Assembly: GCF_006715395.1 (NCBI RefSeq)
Contig: NZ_VFNC01000001.1
Coordinates: 1,922,001-1,986,000, forward strand
DNA length: 64,000 nucleotides
Source: Streptomyces sp. SLBN-31
GTDB taxonomy: Bacteria > Actinomycetota > Actinomycetes > Streptomycetales > Streptomycetaceae
Direction of reading: 5' to 3'
The position numbers and the translations under genes are program-made. Under the pieces are notes generated by a model. That model was not told where the DNA came from. It made no database searches and worked only from the letters and a program-made list of their open reading frames with translations. Positions 17,279-25,611 of the stretch are shown here, piece by piece. The first letter of the stretch is position 1. Each line of letters opens with the position of its first letter.

Positions 17279-17365
17279 GCCCCGTTCCGAATCGCCGCGG
17301 ATGGCCGCTCCGGCGAGGGTGCGGAAGAGGCGGGGGACGTTCTCGTCATCCTCATCCCTCCCGGC

Positions 17366-17478
17366 CCTACAATCTGTAAGGTCCCGTTTCACCCTACAAC
17401 CTGTAGGTCGAGGAGACGCCGGAGGCGGGTAAGGGGCAGGTGCGAGTCGGTGACCGAGGGAACCTACGCACCGTAAGG
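17366..17478. promoter_or_regulatory. Three BlaI-type dyads before BlaI copy 2
   Basis: CCTACA-ATC-TGTAAGG (17366-17381), CCTACA-ACC-TGTAGG (17393-17407, perfect 6-bp arms) and CCTACG-CACC-GTAAGG (17463-17478, degenerate, ending 8 bases before the start codon). All share the TACA/TGTA core of BlaI operators and lie between the LPG-synthase-like gene and BlaI copy 2. Their flanks differ from the GTCTACA arms at 14021, so the two repressors may distinguish their sites. Confidence 0.65.
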
Positions 17479-17486
17479 TGGTGGCC

Positions 17487-17870
17487 ATGGCAGGCACGAC
17501 CCCTCGCGGCAGAGCCGAGCGACGCAGCCCCGGGGAGCTGGAGAGCGAGATCCTCGCCACCCTCTGGGCCACGGAACACGCCCTCACCCCCGCCGAGATC
17601 CAGTCCGAACTCGGCGACGGGCTCGCCTACAACACCGTGCACACCATTCTGCGCCGCCTGCACGACAAGGATCTCGTCCTGCGCGACGCCGACGGACGGC
17701 GCGGCGCCTACCGTCCCGTCAAGAACGCCGCCGAGATGACCGCCGAGGCCATGCATCGGGCCCTGGACCGCGGGCCCGACCCGATAGCCGCCCTGCAGCA
17801 GTTCGTGACCGGGCTGAGCCCCGAGGAGGAGAGCGCCCTGCGCCGGCTGCTGGGCGACGGCGGTGCGTGA
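17487..17870 (+). CDS. BlaI/MecI-family winged-helix repressor, copy 2
   Basis: 127 residues, ATG at 17487 with AAGG eight bases upstream. Winged helix: GELESEILATLWATEHALTP, then IQSELGDGLAYNTVHTILRR with the wing in GRRGAYRPV. The C-terminal part (ALQQFVTGLSPEEESALRRLL) parallels FVSDLSPEDERLLRGLL in copy 1, so the two are clear paralogues. It is followed after 60 bp by an M56 gene. Recognition-helix residues differ (LAYNTVHT versus LARTTVTT), consistent with distinct operators. Confidence 0.92.
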   Translation: MAGTTPRGRAERRSPGELESEILATLWATEHALTPAEIQSELGDGLAYNTVHTILRRLHDKDLVLRDADGRRGAYRPVKNAAEMTAEAMHRALDRGPDPIAALQQFVTGLSPEEESALRRLLGDGGA

Positions 17871-17930
17871 CGGGCCCGGCCGGCGCAGTCGTACGGCATA
17901 CGGGTTCAACGGCGGGACAGGAGGCGGCAC

Positions 17931-18818
17931 ATGAGGATCGACGTCTACACCCCGCTGCTGCTGTCGCTGCTGCTCGGCGTGGCCGGTCCGCGGCTCGCCA
18001 GGTTCGGGACGCCCGCGGCGGCGGCCCGTGCGCTGACCGGTGCCGCGGTGCTCACCGCAGGCGCCTGTCTGTGGGCCCTCGCGCTGCTGACCGCGACCCT
18101 GGCCGGCGAGGCCCTGCCGGTCGTCGCCCACGCCCGCGCCGGTGGCCGCGCGCTGCCCGAGCCGGTTCCGGACGCCGTGGCACTCCTCGCGCTTGTCGTC
18201 CTCGCGGTCGCCGTCGGCCGGATCCTGCGCGCGGTCCGGGCTCATCGCGCCACCCGCCGCACCCTGCGCCGGCTGTGCGAGGGCCACCCGCCCGGCACCG
18301 AACTCGTTGTCGCCGCCTCGCCGCGACCCCAGGCCTTCGCCGTGCCCGGTGATCCGGGCCGGATCCTGGTCACCAGCGCCATGCTCGCCGCCCTGCGCCC
18401 CGCCGAACGCCGGGCCCTGCTCGCCCACGAGCGCGCCCACCTCGCCCACCGGCATGCGTTCTACGTCCACGCGGCGACCCTGGCCGCGGCGGCGAACCCG
18501 CTGCTCCTGCCGGTCCGCGGGGCCGTCGCCTACCTGGTGGAACGCTGGGCCGACGAACAGGCCGCCGGCGCGGTCGGCGACCGCGGCACCACGGCCCGCG
18601 CCCTGGCCCGAGCCGCCCTGGTCTCCCACCGCGCCGACTGCGCCCTGCACTTCGCCGACCGCGCCGTCACCCGCCGCATCGCCGCCCTCCTGAGCACCCC
18701 ACCGCGCCGCCTGCGTCCCGTCGCCGCGGCCATCCTGACCGTGGGCGCCCTGGCCGCCCTGGGAGCGGCGGACGCCACGGGGGATCTACTGAGCCTGCTG
18801 ACGGGAGGGGCACTGTAG
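17931..18818 (+). CDS. M56-family (BlaR1-like) membrane metallopeptidase, copy 2
   Basis: 295 residues, ATG behind AGGAGG. Hydrophobic helices lie near residues 5-20, 28-55, 80-100 and 260-280. The zinc motif HERAH is at residues 166-170 in RALLAHERAHLAHRHAF. A conserved ERWADEQAAGAVGDR follows, as ERWADESAARATGDR does in copy 1. No extracellular sensor domain is visible. It is expected to cleave or otherwise relieve BlaI copy 2. Which signal it senses is unknown. Confidence 0.87.
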   Translation: MRIDVYTPLLLSLLLGVAGPRLARFGTPAAAARALTGAAVLTAGACLWALALLTATLAGEALPVVAHARAGGRALPEPVPDAVALLALVVLAVAVGRILRAVRAHRATRRTLRRLCEGHPPGTELVVAASPRPQAFAVPGDPGRILVTSAMLAALRPAERRALLAHERAHLAHRHAFYVHAATLAAAANPLLLPVRGAVAYLVERWADEQAAGAVGDRGTTARALARAALVSHRADCALHFADRAVTRRIAALLSTPPRRLRPVAAAILTVGALAALGAADATGDLLSLLTGGAL

Positions 18819-19035
18819 GCACACGGGCCGGTCGGAGACCCGGGCCGAAGCCGGCCATCCTGCCCCGCCGGCACACACGCGGCTCGCGCCCCCACCGACG
18901 GCGCTGCCGCGCCCCACAGGTGCGAGCAAATCCCGCCCCGGCCCACCGCCCGATGCTCCCGGCCGACGCCAGCCGTCCCGTCCCCCGGCCCCGCGTGCCC
19001 CGCCCCGGGCGGCCGCCCCGTGCTCTCGGCCGACG

Positions 19036-20196
19036 TCAGCCGTCCCGGCTCTCCGTCACGCGTGCCTCGCGTCGCACACCCGCGGCTGCGACCACCGCCG
19101 TTCCGGCCGCCAGTACCACCGCCAGTGCCGCGTACCCGTACGCCAGTGTCGCCGTCGTGGCGACCGTGGCCACCAGCAAGGGGCCGCCCGCGTCGCCCAG
19201 TTCGCGTCCCAGTTCGGCCGCGCCCATGGTCTGTCCGAGCCGTTCCGGCGGGGTGGCGGAGGCCAGGGCCGCGAAGCCGAGCGGTGTGATCAGGCCGGTG
19301 CCGACGCCGATGAGGACGGCGGCGAGCAGGAGGCCCGCAAGACCGGGCAACATCGCGCAGGCCAGACCCGCCGCGGCCAGCAGCAGCCCCGCGGTGAGCC
19401 CGGTGCGCGCGCCGAGCCGCCCCGCGTCCAGCGCCCGGCCGGCCCGCGGCTGGACGACCGCCGCGCAGGCGGCCAGCACCGACACCGCGGCCCCCGTCGC
19501 CACCGTCCCGAGCCCCGCCACCCTGCCGGACACCGGCAGGAACCCCACGCCGACCGACAGCGCGGCCGTCGCCCCTGCGAGCGCCGCCGTCGGCACGACG
19601 AACGCCTGGTCCGCGAGCCGCCGCGCCAGGTCCAGCACGGTCTGCCGGGCCCGGGGGAGCGGCGGTACGACGGGTACGGCGACCAGCGCCCACACCGCGA
19701 CGGCCGCGCCGAGCACCGCGAGCACCGTGAACAGCAGCCGCAGCCCGCCCGCCCACACCAGCACCCCGCCCAGCAGCGGACCCAGCGTGTACCCGATCGA
19801 CTTGTAGAAGCCGTAACTCCCGAACGCCCGCCCCTGCTTGGCCGCCGGATTGAGCCGCGAGACCAGCGCGGAGGCGGCCGGCGAGAACGCGGACGCAGCC
19901 GCCCCCTGCCCGAGCCGCGCCGCCCACAGCCACCCCGGGCTGTCCGCGAGGACGTACACCGCGGACGCGACCGCGAAGCCCAAGAGCCCGCCCAGCAGTA
20001 CCGGCCGCGCCCCGATCCGGTCGGCGATCGTGCCGAACACCGGCTTCAGCAGCACCTCGGCACCGTCGTACAGGGCCAGCAGACCGCCCAGGACCAGCAG
20101 CGAGGTGACGGCGTCACGACCGGCGCCCCCGAGGTTCGCGGCGATGCCGTGCGCCCCGAAGGCGGTGGTGAACCCGGCGGCGTACAAGGGCCACAT
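19036..20196 (-). CDS. MFS transporter
   Basis: 386 residues with about 12 hydrophobic helices. The MFS loop motif appears as GTIADRIGARPVLLGG after helix 2 (the G-x-x-x-D-R-x-G-R form). The second half begins after a basic loop (RARQTVLDLARRLADQ). Start at the ATG at 20196, just downstream of an ArsR gene whose stop is 17 bp away on the same strand. It is therefore probably co-transcribed with, and controlled by, that repressor. Substrate unknown. The ArsR partner could suggest metal(loid) export, but the protein is not of the ArsB/ACR3 type. Confidence 0.88.
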   Translation of the reverse strand: MWPLYAAGFTTAFGAHGIAANLGGAGRDAVTSLLVLGGLLALYDGAEVLLKPVFGTIADRIGARPVLLGGLLGFAVASAVYVLADSPGWLWAARLGQGAAASAFSPAASALVSRLNPAAKQGRAFGSYGFYKSIGYTLGPLLGGVLVWAGGLRLLFTVLAVLGAAVAVWALVAVPVVPPLPRARQTVLDLARRLADQAFVVPTAALAGATAALSVGVGFLPVSGRVAGLGTVATGAAVSVLAACAAVVQPRAGRALDAGRLGARTGLTAGLLLAAAGLACAMLPGLAGLLLAAVLIGVGTGLITPLGFAALASATPPERLGQTMGAAELGRELGDAGGPLLVATVATTATLAYGYAALAVVLAAGTAVVAAAGVRREARVTESRDG

Positions 20197-20212
20197 CCGC
20201 CCTCGCGCGGGG

Positions 20213-20572
20213 TCACTCCCCGGCGTCACTGATCCCCAGCCGCAGGTGCTCGACGTGGTACACGGCCTGGTCCAGGAGCTCGGCGACATGGTGGTCGTGC
20301 AGCGCGTAGACCACCGACCGCCCGCGGCGCTCACCGACGACCAGGCCCAGGTTCCGCAGCAGCCGCAACTGGTGCGAGCACGCGGACTGTTCCATCCCCA
20401 CCTCGGCCGCCAGCTCGGTGGCCGGCAGCGGCCCCTCGCGCAGTCGTGCGAGGATCAGCAGCCTGGAAGGTGTCGACAGGGCCTGAAGCGTGGTCGCCAC
20501 CTTGGCGACGTTGCCCGCGTCCAGACGGACGCGCTCGGTGACGTCCTGCGCGGCGGCGGCTCCATGACCCAT
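20213..20572 (-). CDS. ArsR/SmtB-family repressor
   Basis: 119 residues. Winged helix: LQALSTPSRLLILARLREGP, then ATELAAEVGMEQSACSHQLR and LGLVVGERRGRSVVYALHD. The single Cys in the recognition region (QSACSHQLR) is near where alpha-3 metal sites occur. The helix lacks the ELCVCDL pair, so the classical arsenic site is not met. A C-terminal DHHVAELLDQAVYHVEH supplies His and Asp/Glu residues that could form an alpha-5 metal site. First gene of a two-gene unit with the MFS transporter. Confidence 0.9.
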   Translation of the reverse strand: MGHGAAAAQDVTERVRLDAGNVAKVATTLQALSTPSRLLILARLREGPLPATELAAEVGMEQSACSHQLRLLRNLGLVVGERRGRSVVYALHDHHVAELLDQAVYHVEHLRLGISDAGE

Positions 20573-20717
20573 GCGGGCATCCTACCCAGCGGGCGCCGGC
20601 GGCCGAAGGGCCGTTCACGCGCATGGTGCTCCCGGTGATCCGCGCCGTCCCAGGGCAGCAGAGGTTCATGTCGGATTCTCGCCAGCCCGGCCCGCGCCCA
20701 TCGCCGATGCTGGACCC

Positions 20718-22202
20718 ATGCAGAACGGGATGCACACCGACCGAGAGCGCTGCGTACGGGCCGTCCAGTCCAAGGACGCCCGCTTCGACGGCTGGTTCTT
20801 CACGGCAGTCCTGACGACCCGCATCTACTGCCGGCCCAGCTGCCCGGTCGTCCCGCCCAAGCCCCGCAACATGACCTTCTACCCGAGCGCCGCCGCCTGC
20901 CAGCAGGCCGGGTTCCGCGCCTGCAAGCGCTGCCGCCCGGACACCAGCCCCGGCTCCCCGGAGTGGAACCAGCGCGCCGACCTCGTGGCCCGGGCGATGC
21001 GCCTGGTCGCCGACGGTGTCGTCGACCGCGAGGGCGTCCCCGGCCTCGCCGCCCGCCTCGGCTACAGCACCCGGCAGATCGAACGCCAGCTGCTCGCCGA
21101 ACTCGGCGCGGGCCCGCTGGCCCTCGCCCGCGCCCAACGCGCCCAGACGGCACGCCTGTTGATCGAGACCACCCCGCTCCCCATGGCGGAGATCGCCTTC
21201 GCGGCCGGCTTCTCCTCGATCCGCACCTTCAACGACACCGTCCGTGAGGTCTTCGCCCTCTCCCCGAGCGAGCTGCGCGCCCGCCTGCCGAAGAACAGGA
21301 ACCCGGCGACCACGCCCGGCACCCTCGCCCTCCGCCTCCCCTTCCGTACCCCGCTCAACCCCGACAACCTCTTCGGCCACCTCGCCGCGACCGCCGTACC
21401 CGGCGTCGAGGAGTGGCGCGACGGCGCCTACCGCCGCACGCTGCGCCTCCCCTACGGCCACGGCATCGCCTCCCTCACCCCGCAGCCGGACCACATCGCC
21501 TGCCGCCTCACCCTCAGCGACCTGCGCGACCTCCCCGTCGCCATCAGCCGCTCCCGCCGCATGCTCGACCTTGACGCCGACCCGGTCGCGATCGACGAAC
21601 AACTGCGCGCGGACCCTCTGCTCGCCCCGCTGGTCGACAAGGCCCCCGGCCGGCGCGTCCCACGCACCGTCGACGAGGCGGAGTTCGCCGTACGGGCGGT
21701 CCTCGGCCAGCAGGTCTCCACGGCCGCCGCCCGCACCCACGCCGCCCGCCTGGTCACCGCCCACGGCGATCCGGTGGACGATCCCGAAGGCGGTCTCACC
21801 CACCTCTTCCCGACCCCCGAGGCCCTGGCCGCCGTCGACCCCGAGACCCTGGGGATGCCCCGCAGCCGCCGCACCACCTTGACCACCCTCGTCGCTCAAC
21901 TGGCCGCCGAAGAGATCCACTTGGGCCCGGAGAGCGACTGGCCCCAGACCCGCGCCCGCCTCCTCGCCCTCCCCGGCTTCGGCCCCTGGACGACGGACGT
22001 CATCGCGATGCGCGCCCTCGGCGACCCCGACGCCTTCCTCCCCACCGACCTCGGAATCCGGCGCGCCGCACAGGAGTTGGGCCTGCCCTCCACCCCGGCG
22101 GCCCTCACGGCCCGCGCGGCGGCCTGGCGGCCCTGGCGGGCGTACGCGGTCCAGTACCTGTGGGCGACCGACAGCCACCCGATCAACTTCCTCCCGGTGT
22201 AA
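20718..22202 (+). CDS. Ada-AlkA fusion: methyl-phosphotriester sensor plus 3-methyladenine DNA glycosylase II
   Basis: 494 residues. N-terminal Ada zinc domain (about 10-85): RFDGWFFTAVLTTRIYCRPS, FRACKRCRPD; the four Cys bind zinc and one accepts methyl from DNA phosphotriesters. An AraC helix-turn-helix follows (about 95-190; LAARLGYSTRQIERQL, FAAGFSSIRTFNDTVRE). The C-terminal half is AlkA (AlkA_N, then the HhH-GPD glycosylase with GQQVSTAAARTHAARLV, LPGFGPWTTDVIAMRALGD and the catalytic Asp in that segment). It removes alkylated bases. It lies 20 bp before an Ogt methyltransferase gene, so together they cover phosphotriester, N-alkyl and O6-alkyl damage. A second in-frame ATG lies at 20730. 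Confidence 0.92.
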   Translation: MQNGMHTDRERCVRAVQSKDARFDGWFFTAVLTTRIYCRPSCPVVPPKPRNMTFYPSAAACQQAGFRACKRCRPDTSPGSPEWNQRADLVARAMRLVADGVVDREGVPGLAARLGYSTRQIERQLLAELGAGPLALARAQRAQTARLLIETTPLPMAEIAFAAGFSSIRTFNDTVREVFALSPSELRARLPKNRNPATTPGTLALRLPFRTPLNPDNLFGHLAATAVPGVEEWRDGAYRRTLRLPYGHGIASLTPQPDHIACRLTLSDLRDLPVAISRSRRMLDLDADPVAIDEQLRADPLLAPLVDKAPGRRVPRTVDEAEFAVRAVLGQQVSTAAARTHAARLVTAHGDPVDDPEGGLTHLFPTPEALAAVDPETLGMPRSRRTTLTTLVAQLAAEEIHLGPESDWPQTRARLLALPGFGPWTTDVIAMRALGDPDAFLPTDLGIRRAAQELGLPSTPAALTARAAAWRPWRAYAVQYLWATDSHPINFLPV

Positions 22203-22222
22203 GAAAAAAGCAGGGACCTCCA

Positions 22223-22705
22223 GTGAGACGACACACCGTCACCGACAGCCCGTACGGCCCCCTCACCCTCGTCGCCGAGGACGGCACCCTCTGCGGTCTC
22301 TACATGACCGACCAGCGCCACCGCCCACCACAGCAGACCTTCGGCGACCGTGACGACAGCCTCTTCGGCGAGGCGCGGGAGCAGCTGAAGGCCTACTTCG
22401 CGGGCGAGTTGAAGCAGTTCACCCTCCGACTCCACCTCCACGGAACCCCGTTCCAGCGCACCGTCTGGGACCAGCTCCGCCGCATTCCCTACGGCGAGAC
22501 CCGCTCCTACGGCGAACTCGCCGACGCCCTCGGCAACTCGGGCGCCTCCCGCGCGGTCGGCCTCGCCAACGGCAGGAACCCGATCGGCATCATCGTCCCC
22601 TGCCACCGCGTCGTCGGCGCCGACGGCAGCCTCACCGGCTACGGCGGCGGCCTGCCCCGCAAACGCCGACTGCTGGACTTCGAACGGGCGTCGGCCCTCT
22701 TCTAG
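22223..22705 (+). CDS. ogt: Methylated-DNA--[protein]-cysteine S-methyltransferase
   Basis: 160 residues, GTG start behind AGGGA. The helix-turn-helix PYGETRSYGELADALGNSGA and the active-site IIVPCHRVVGADGSLTGYGGG are intact, with the methyl-accepting Cys in PCHRV. It repairs O6-methylguanine and O4-methylthymine by irreversible transfer to that Cys. It is the second gene of an alkylation-damage pair with the Ada-AlkA fusion (20-bp gap), and is probably induced with it. Confidence 0.94.
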   Translation: MRRHTVTDSPYGPLTLVAEDGTLCGLYMTDQRHRPPQQTFGDRDDSLFGEAREQLKAYFAGELKQFTLRLHLHGTPFQRTVWDQLRRIPYGETRSYGELADALGNSGASRAVGLANGRNPIGIIVPCHRVVGADGSLTGYGGGLPRKRRLLDFERASALF

Positions 22706-22777
22706 CGCCGACCGCGCCGACCGCGCCGACCGCGCCGACCGCGCCGACCGCGCCGACCGCGCCGACCGCGCCGTCCG
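22706..22777. repeat. 9-bp tandem repeat, 8 units
   Basis: CGCCGACCG repeated eight times without interruption. Seven units are identical and the last has an A-to-T change. It begins at the base after the ogt stop and ends 1 bp before the stop of the convergent sirtuin gene. The array has a multiple-of-three unit but lies outside both reading frames. It is likely variable in copy number between strains through slippage. Confidence 0.9.
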
Positions 22778-22778
22778 C

Positions 22779-23537
22779 CTACGAAAGCGGACGCACAGGA
22801 CCGTCCCCGCCCCCATCGCCCAGCGTGCGCAGCAATTTCGGCAGGGCGGTGCCGATCGGCTCCCGGATCACCTCGTCCGCGATCTCGTCGTACGGCGTCG
22901 GCTCGGCGTTGACGATGACGAGCCGCGCGCCGTGGTCGGCCGCGACACCGGCGAGTCCGGCGGCGGGCTGCACCTGGAGACTGCTTCCTACGGCGACGAA
23001 CACCTGGCACGCCTTGGCGATGGCGACAGCCTGGCCGAGGACCTCCGGGTCGAGACGTTCGCCGAACATCACGGTCGCCGACTTCAGGACCCCGCCGCAC
23101 TGCAGGCAGGCCGGGTCCGCCTCCCCGGCCTCGACCCGGGCCAGGGCGTCCTCCATGGACCCACGGGCGCGGCAGCCCGTGCACACCACCTGCCGTGCGG
23201 TGCCGTGCAGCTCCAGCACCTTGCGCGCGGGCATCCCGGCGAGCTGGTGCAGCCCGTCCACGTTCTGCGTGATCACCCGCACCGGCACCCCGGACCGCTC
23301 CAGCTCGGCCACGGCCCGGTGCGCCGCGTTGGGTTCGGCCCCCAGCGCCCGGCTCTCGAGCCGCATCAGCCACGACCGCCGCCGGATCTCCGGATCGCCC
23401 ATGTAGTACTCGTACGTCACGAGCTTCTCGGCCTCCGGGTCCCGCCGCCACAGCCCGTTCGGCCCGCGGTAGTCGGGAATGCCGGAGTCGGTGGAGATAC
23501 CTGCGCCGCTGAGGACGGCGACGAGGGGCTTGGACAT
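22779..23537 (-). CDS. SIR2-family NAD-dependent protein deacylase
   Basis: 252 residues. All sirtuin motifs are present: LSGAGISTDSGIPDYRGPNG near the N-terminus, TQNVDGLH with the catalytic HGT (LELHGTARQVVC), and two Cys pairs for the structural zinc (VCTGCR and ACLQCGG). VMFGERLD and VGSSLQVQPAAGL follow. The enzyme removes acyl groups from lysine using NAD+, yielding nicotinamide and O-acyl-ADP-ribose. A macro-domain enzyme able to process that product type is encoded at 9787 and ADP-ribose enzymes at 24017-25611. Confidence 0.94.
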   Translation of the reverse strand: MSKPLVAVLSGAGISTDSGIPDYRGPNGLWRRDPEAEKLVTYEYYMGDPEIRRRSWLMRLESRALGAEPNAAHRAVAELERSGVPVRVITQNVDGLHQLAGMPARKVLELHGTARQVVCTGCRARGSMEDALARVEAGEADPACLQCGGVLKSATVMFGERLDPEVLGQAVAIAKACQVFVAVGSSLQVQPAAGLAGVAADHGARLVIVNAEPTPYDEIADEVIREPIGTALPKLLRTLGDGGGDGPVRPLS

Positions 23538-23617
23538 GGCACCGAGGGTAGATCGCGCGATCCGGGCCCGGCCAGCGGATATCGGCCGCTGTCGGACCCT
23601 GCCTCTACGCTCGGCAC

Positions 23618-23998
23618 ATGAGCGTCTCCCTCTACTACCGCGCGCGCCGCGCCCTGCCGCCGTCCGAGGCCGAGTCGGCCGAGGTGGAGCGCATCGTCGC
23701 CGCGCACCTGGCCGCGTTCCCCTACGACGACCAGGAGTGCCTCACTCTGTACGCGAAGAACGCCGACGAGCCGGACGAGCTGCTCGCCGGTTCCACCAAG
23801 ATGCCGCTGGACCCGGGCCGCCTGCTGCCGGTCGTGGCCTCGGTGCTCGACGCGCTGACGGAGCTGCGCCGCGCCCTGCCGGACGGCGAGTGGCACGTGC
23901 ACATGGACGACCTGGACATCCCCTGGGACGAGGACGCGGGATACGCCCTGCCCGGTATGAGGGACCCCGACCTCATCGCCGAACTCGGCGGCCCCTGA
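23618..23998 (+). CDS. Hypothetical acidic protein
   Basis: 126 residues, not recognised. It has high third-position GC and lies between two minus-strand genes. It is acidic, with an N-terminal SLYYRARRALPPSEAESAEVERIVAAHLAAF helix and a C-terminal VHMDDLDIPWDEDAGYALPG. There is no signal peptide, membrane segment or metal motif. It starts 80 bp from the divergent sirtuin gene. The compact, mixed hydrophobic/charged composition suggests a real soluble protein. Confidence 0.72.
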   Translation: MSVSLYYRARRALPPSEAESAEVERIVAAHLAAFPYDDQECLTLYAKNADEPDELLAGSTKMPLDPGRLLPVVASVLDALTELRRALPDGEWHVHMDDLDIPWDEDAGYALPGMRDPDLIAELGGP

Positions 23999-24016
23999 AA
24001 GGTGCACCGGGCGGTG

Positions 24017-24511
24017 TCAGCCCACCCGCCGGCCGTTCTCCAGCTCCGCCGTCCCCGAGCCCTCGGCCAGGACGTCCAGGGCGGCCAGGACGCGGCCGCC
24101 GAGGGTGCCCAGGAGGTAGTCGCCGAGCTCCGCGCGCTCCACCAGCCGCCAGGACAGCAGTTCCTCCTCCTGCAGGCGGATCGCCTTCAGCTCGTCCTCG
24201 CCGAGGACTCCGCCGTCGTAGAGGTAGGCCACCAGCGGCGGCCAGCCCGGCCGGTACACCCAGTCCACCGCGAGCAGCCGTCCAAGCTCGCGGTCGAGGC
24301 CGATCTCCTCCAGCGTCTCGCGGCGCGCGCCCTGGCGCGGGGTCTCGCCGTCGTCGGACTCGATCGTGCCGCCGGGCAGGGCCCAGCCGTCACGGTAGTT
24401 GGGCTCGACGAGCAGGACCCGGCCCGCGGTGTCACGGAACAGGGCGGCGGCACCGGAGAGGATGCGGGGCAGACCCGCGACGTAGGCGGCGAAATCTTCA
24501 GAGCTGCTCAT
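24017..24511 (-). CDS. Nudix hydrolase
   Basis: 164 residues. The Nudix box is WALPGGTIESDDGETPRQG followed by ARRETLEEIGL, with the metal-binding REtxEE residues present and the GG-to-GE loop about two residues longer than canonical. Nudix enzymes cleave nucleoside diphosphates linked to another group. Because it directly follows an ADP-ribosylglycohydrolase gene, ADP-ribose is an attractive substrate (inference). The start is uncertain: the ATG at 24511 lacks a clear ribosome-binding site, while a GTG at 24541 overlaps the stop of the upstream gene and would allow coupled translation. Confidence 0.88.
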   Translation of the reverse strand: MSSSEDFAAYVAGLPRILSGAAALFRDTAGRVLLVEPNYRDGWALPGGTIESDDGETPRQGARRETLEEIGLDRELGRLLAVDWVYRPGWPPLVAYLYDGGVLGEDELKAIRLQEEELLSWRLVERAELGDYLLGTLGGRVLAALDVLAEGSGTAELENGRRVG

Positions 24512-24537
24512 CCAGGAAGGGTAACCAGCCACCGCGC

Positions 24538-25611
24538 TCACTCCTCCTCGCCCGCCAACCGGACCGTCCGCTCCGCCAGATCGCTGATGCGGGCGCCGTC
24601 GAAGCCGAAGACCGCGCTGCGGACGGTGTCCTCCAGGGGGTCCGTCCACTGCGGCGGGATCGCGGCCGCCCCGGTCAGGACGCCGGCCACCGAGCCCGCC
24701 GTCGCGCCGTTGGAGTCGGTGTCCAGGCCGCCGCGGACGGTGAGCGTGATGGTCCGGGTGAAGTCGCCGTCGCCGTACAACAGGCCCGCGGTGAGCACCG
24801 CGACGTTCGGGACGATGTGGATCCAGCCGAGCCCGGCGGTCTCCTCGGCGACCGTCGTCAGCGTGTCCTCCCAGGTCATCCGGGTGTCGTGGAGCGAGAC
24901 GACCCGGCGCACGGTGCGCGCCAGACGGCTGCTCGCCGGGATCACGGCCAGCGCGGCGTCCACCGCGTGCCGGACCGTGGTCGCCGTGAACGCCGCCGAG
25001 ATCAGCGCCGCCGCCCACATCGCGCCGTACACGCCGTTGCCGGTGTGCGACAGCACCGCGTCCCGCCGTGCGAGGGAGGCGGCCCGACGCGGGGCGCCGG
25101 GACAGGTCCAGCCGTAGATGTCGGCGCGGATGAGGGCGCCGATCCACTCCTGGTACGGGTTGTCGTAGGTCGCGGTCAGCGGCGGTTTGAGACCGTTCGC
25201 GAGATTGCGGTACGCCGCCCGCTCCGCGGTGAACGTCTGCAGGTACGGCAGTCTCAGCAGCCACAGGTCGCCGACCTGCTCGGTGCTGAAGCCGAAGCCG
25301 TGGGTCTCCAGCAGGTCCAGGCCGAGGATCGCGTAGTCGACGTCGTCGTCCCGGCAGCTGCCGTGGATGCGGCCGCGTACGCACTGGCGCCACTCGGGGC
25401 GCAGTTCGAACCCGTCGCTCTCGACGGCCGGCTCGGGGAGGTAGTCGGTCAGGGGCAGGGCGGCGGCCTGCCGCAGATAACGGTCGATCCGGTCCCGCGT
25501 CCACAGGTCGCCCCGCTCGACCGGCTTGCCGAGCATGTTGCCCGCGATCCGGCCCAGCCAGCCCCCGAGGACGCGGTCGGTGAGCTCTTGTTCGGTGCCC
25601 ACAGGGGTCAT
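24538..25611 (-). CDS. ADP-ribosylglycohydrolase-family protein
   Basis: 357 residues. Family features: DRVLGGWLGRIAGNMLGKPVE at the start, the metal site SCRDDDVDYAILGL around residue 95, and the second metal site RGGLDTDSNGATAGSVAG near 280, with an Asp pair as in DraG/ARH enzymes. These proteins hydrolyse ADP-ribose from arginine or other acceptors, or release it from ADP-ribose compounds, using two Mg2+. It is the first gene of a pair whose second encodes a Nudix hydrolase. Released ADP-ribose could be passed to it for cleavage to AMP and ribose-5-phosphate (inference). Confidence 0.9.
   Translation of the reverse strand: MTPVGTEQELTDRVLGGWLGRIAGNMLGKPVERGDLWTRDRIDRYLRQAAALPLTDYLPEPAVESDGFELRPEWRQCVRGRIHGSCRDDDVDYAILGLDLLETHGFGFSTEQVGDLWLLRLPYLQTFTAERAAYRNLANGLKPPLTATYDNPYQEWIGALIRADIYGWTCPGAPRRAASLARRDAVLSHTGNGVYGAMWAAALISAAFTATTVRHAVDAALAVIPASSRLARTVRRVVSLHDTRMTWEDTLTTVAEETAGLGWIHIVPNVAVLTAGLLYGDGDFTRTITLTVRGGLDTDSNGATAGSVAGVLTGAAAIPPQWTDPLEDTVRSAVFGFDGARISDLAERTVRLAGEEE

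Noticed and set aside
22706..22777. The repeat array as a CRISPR
   Set aside because: Units are 9 bp with no spacers, and there are no cas genes in the window.
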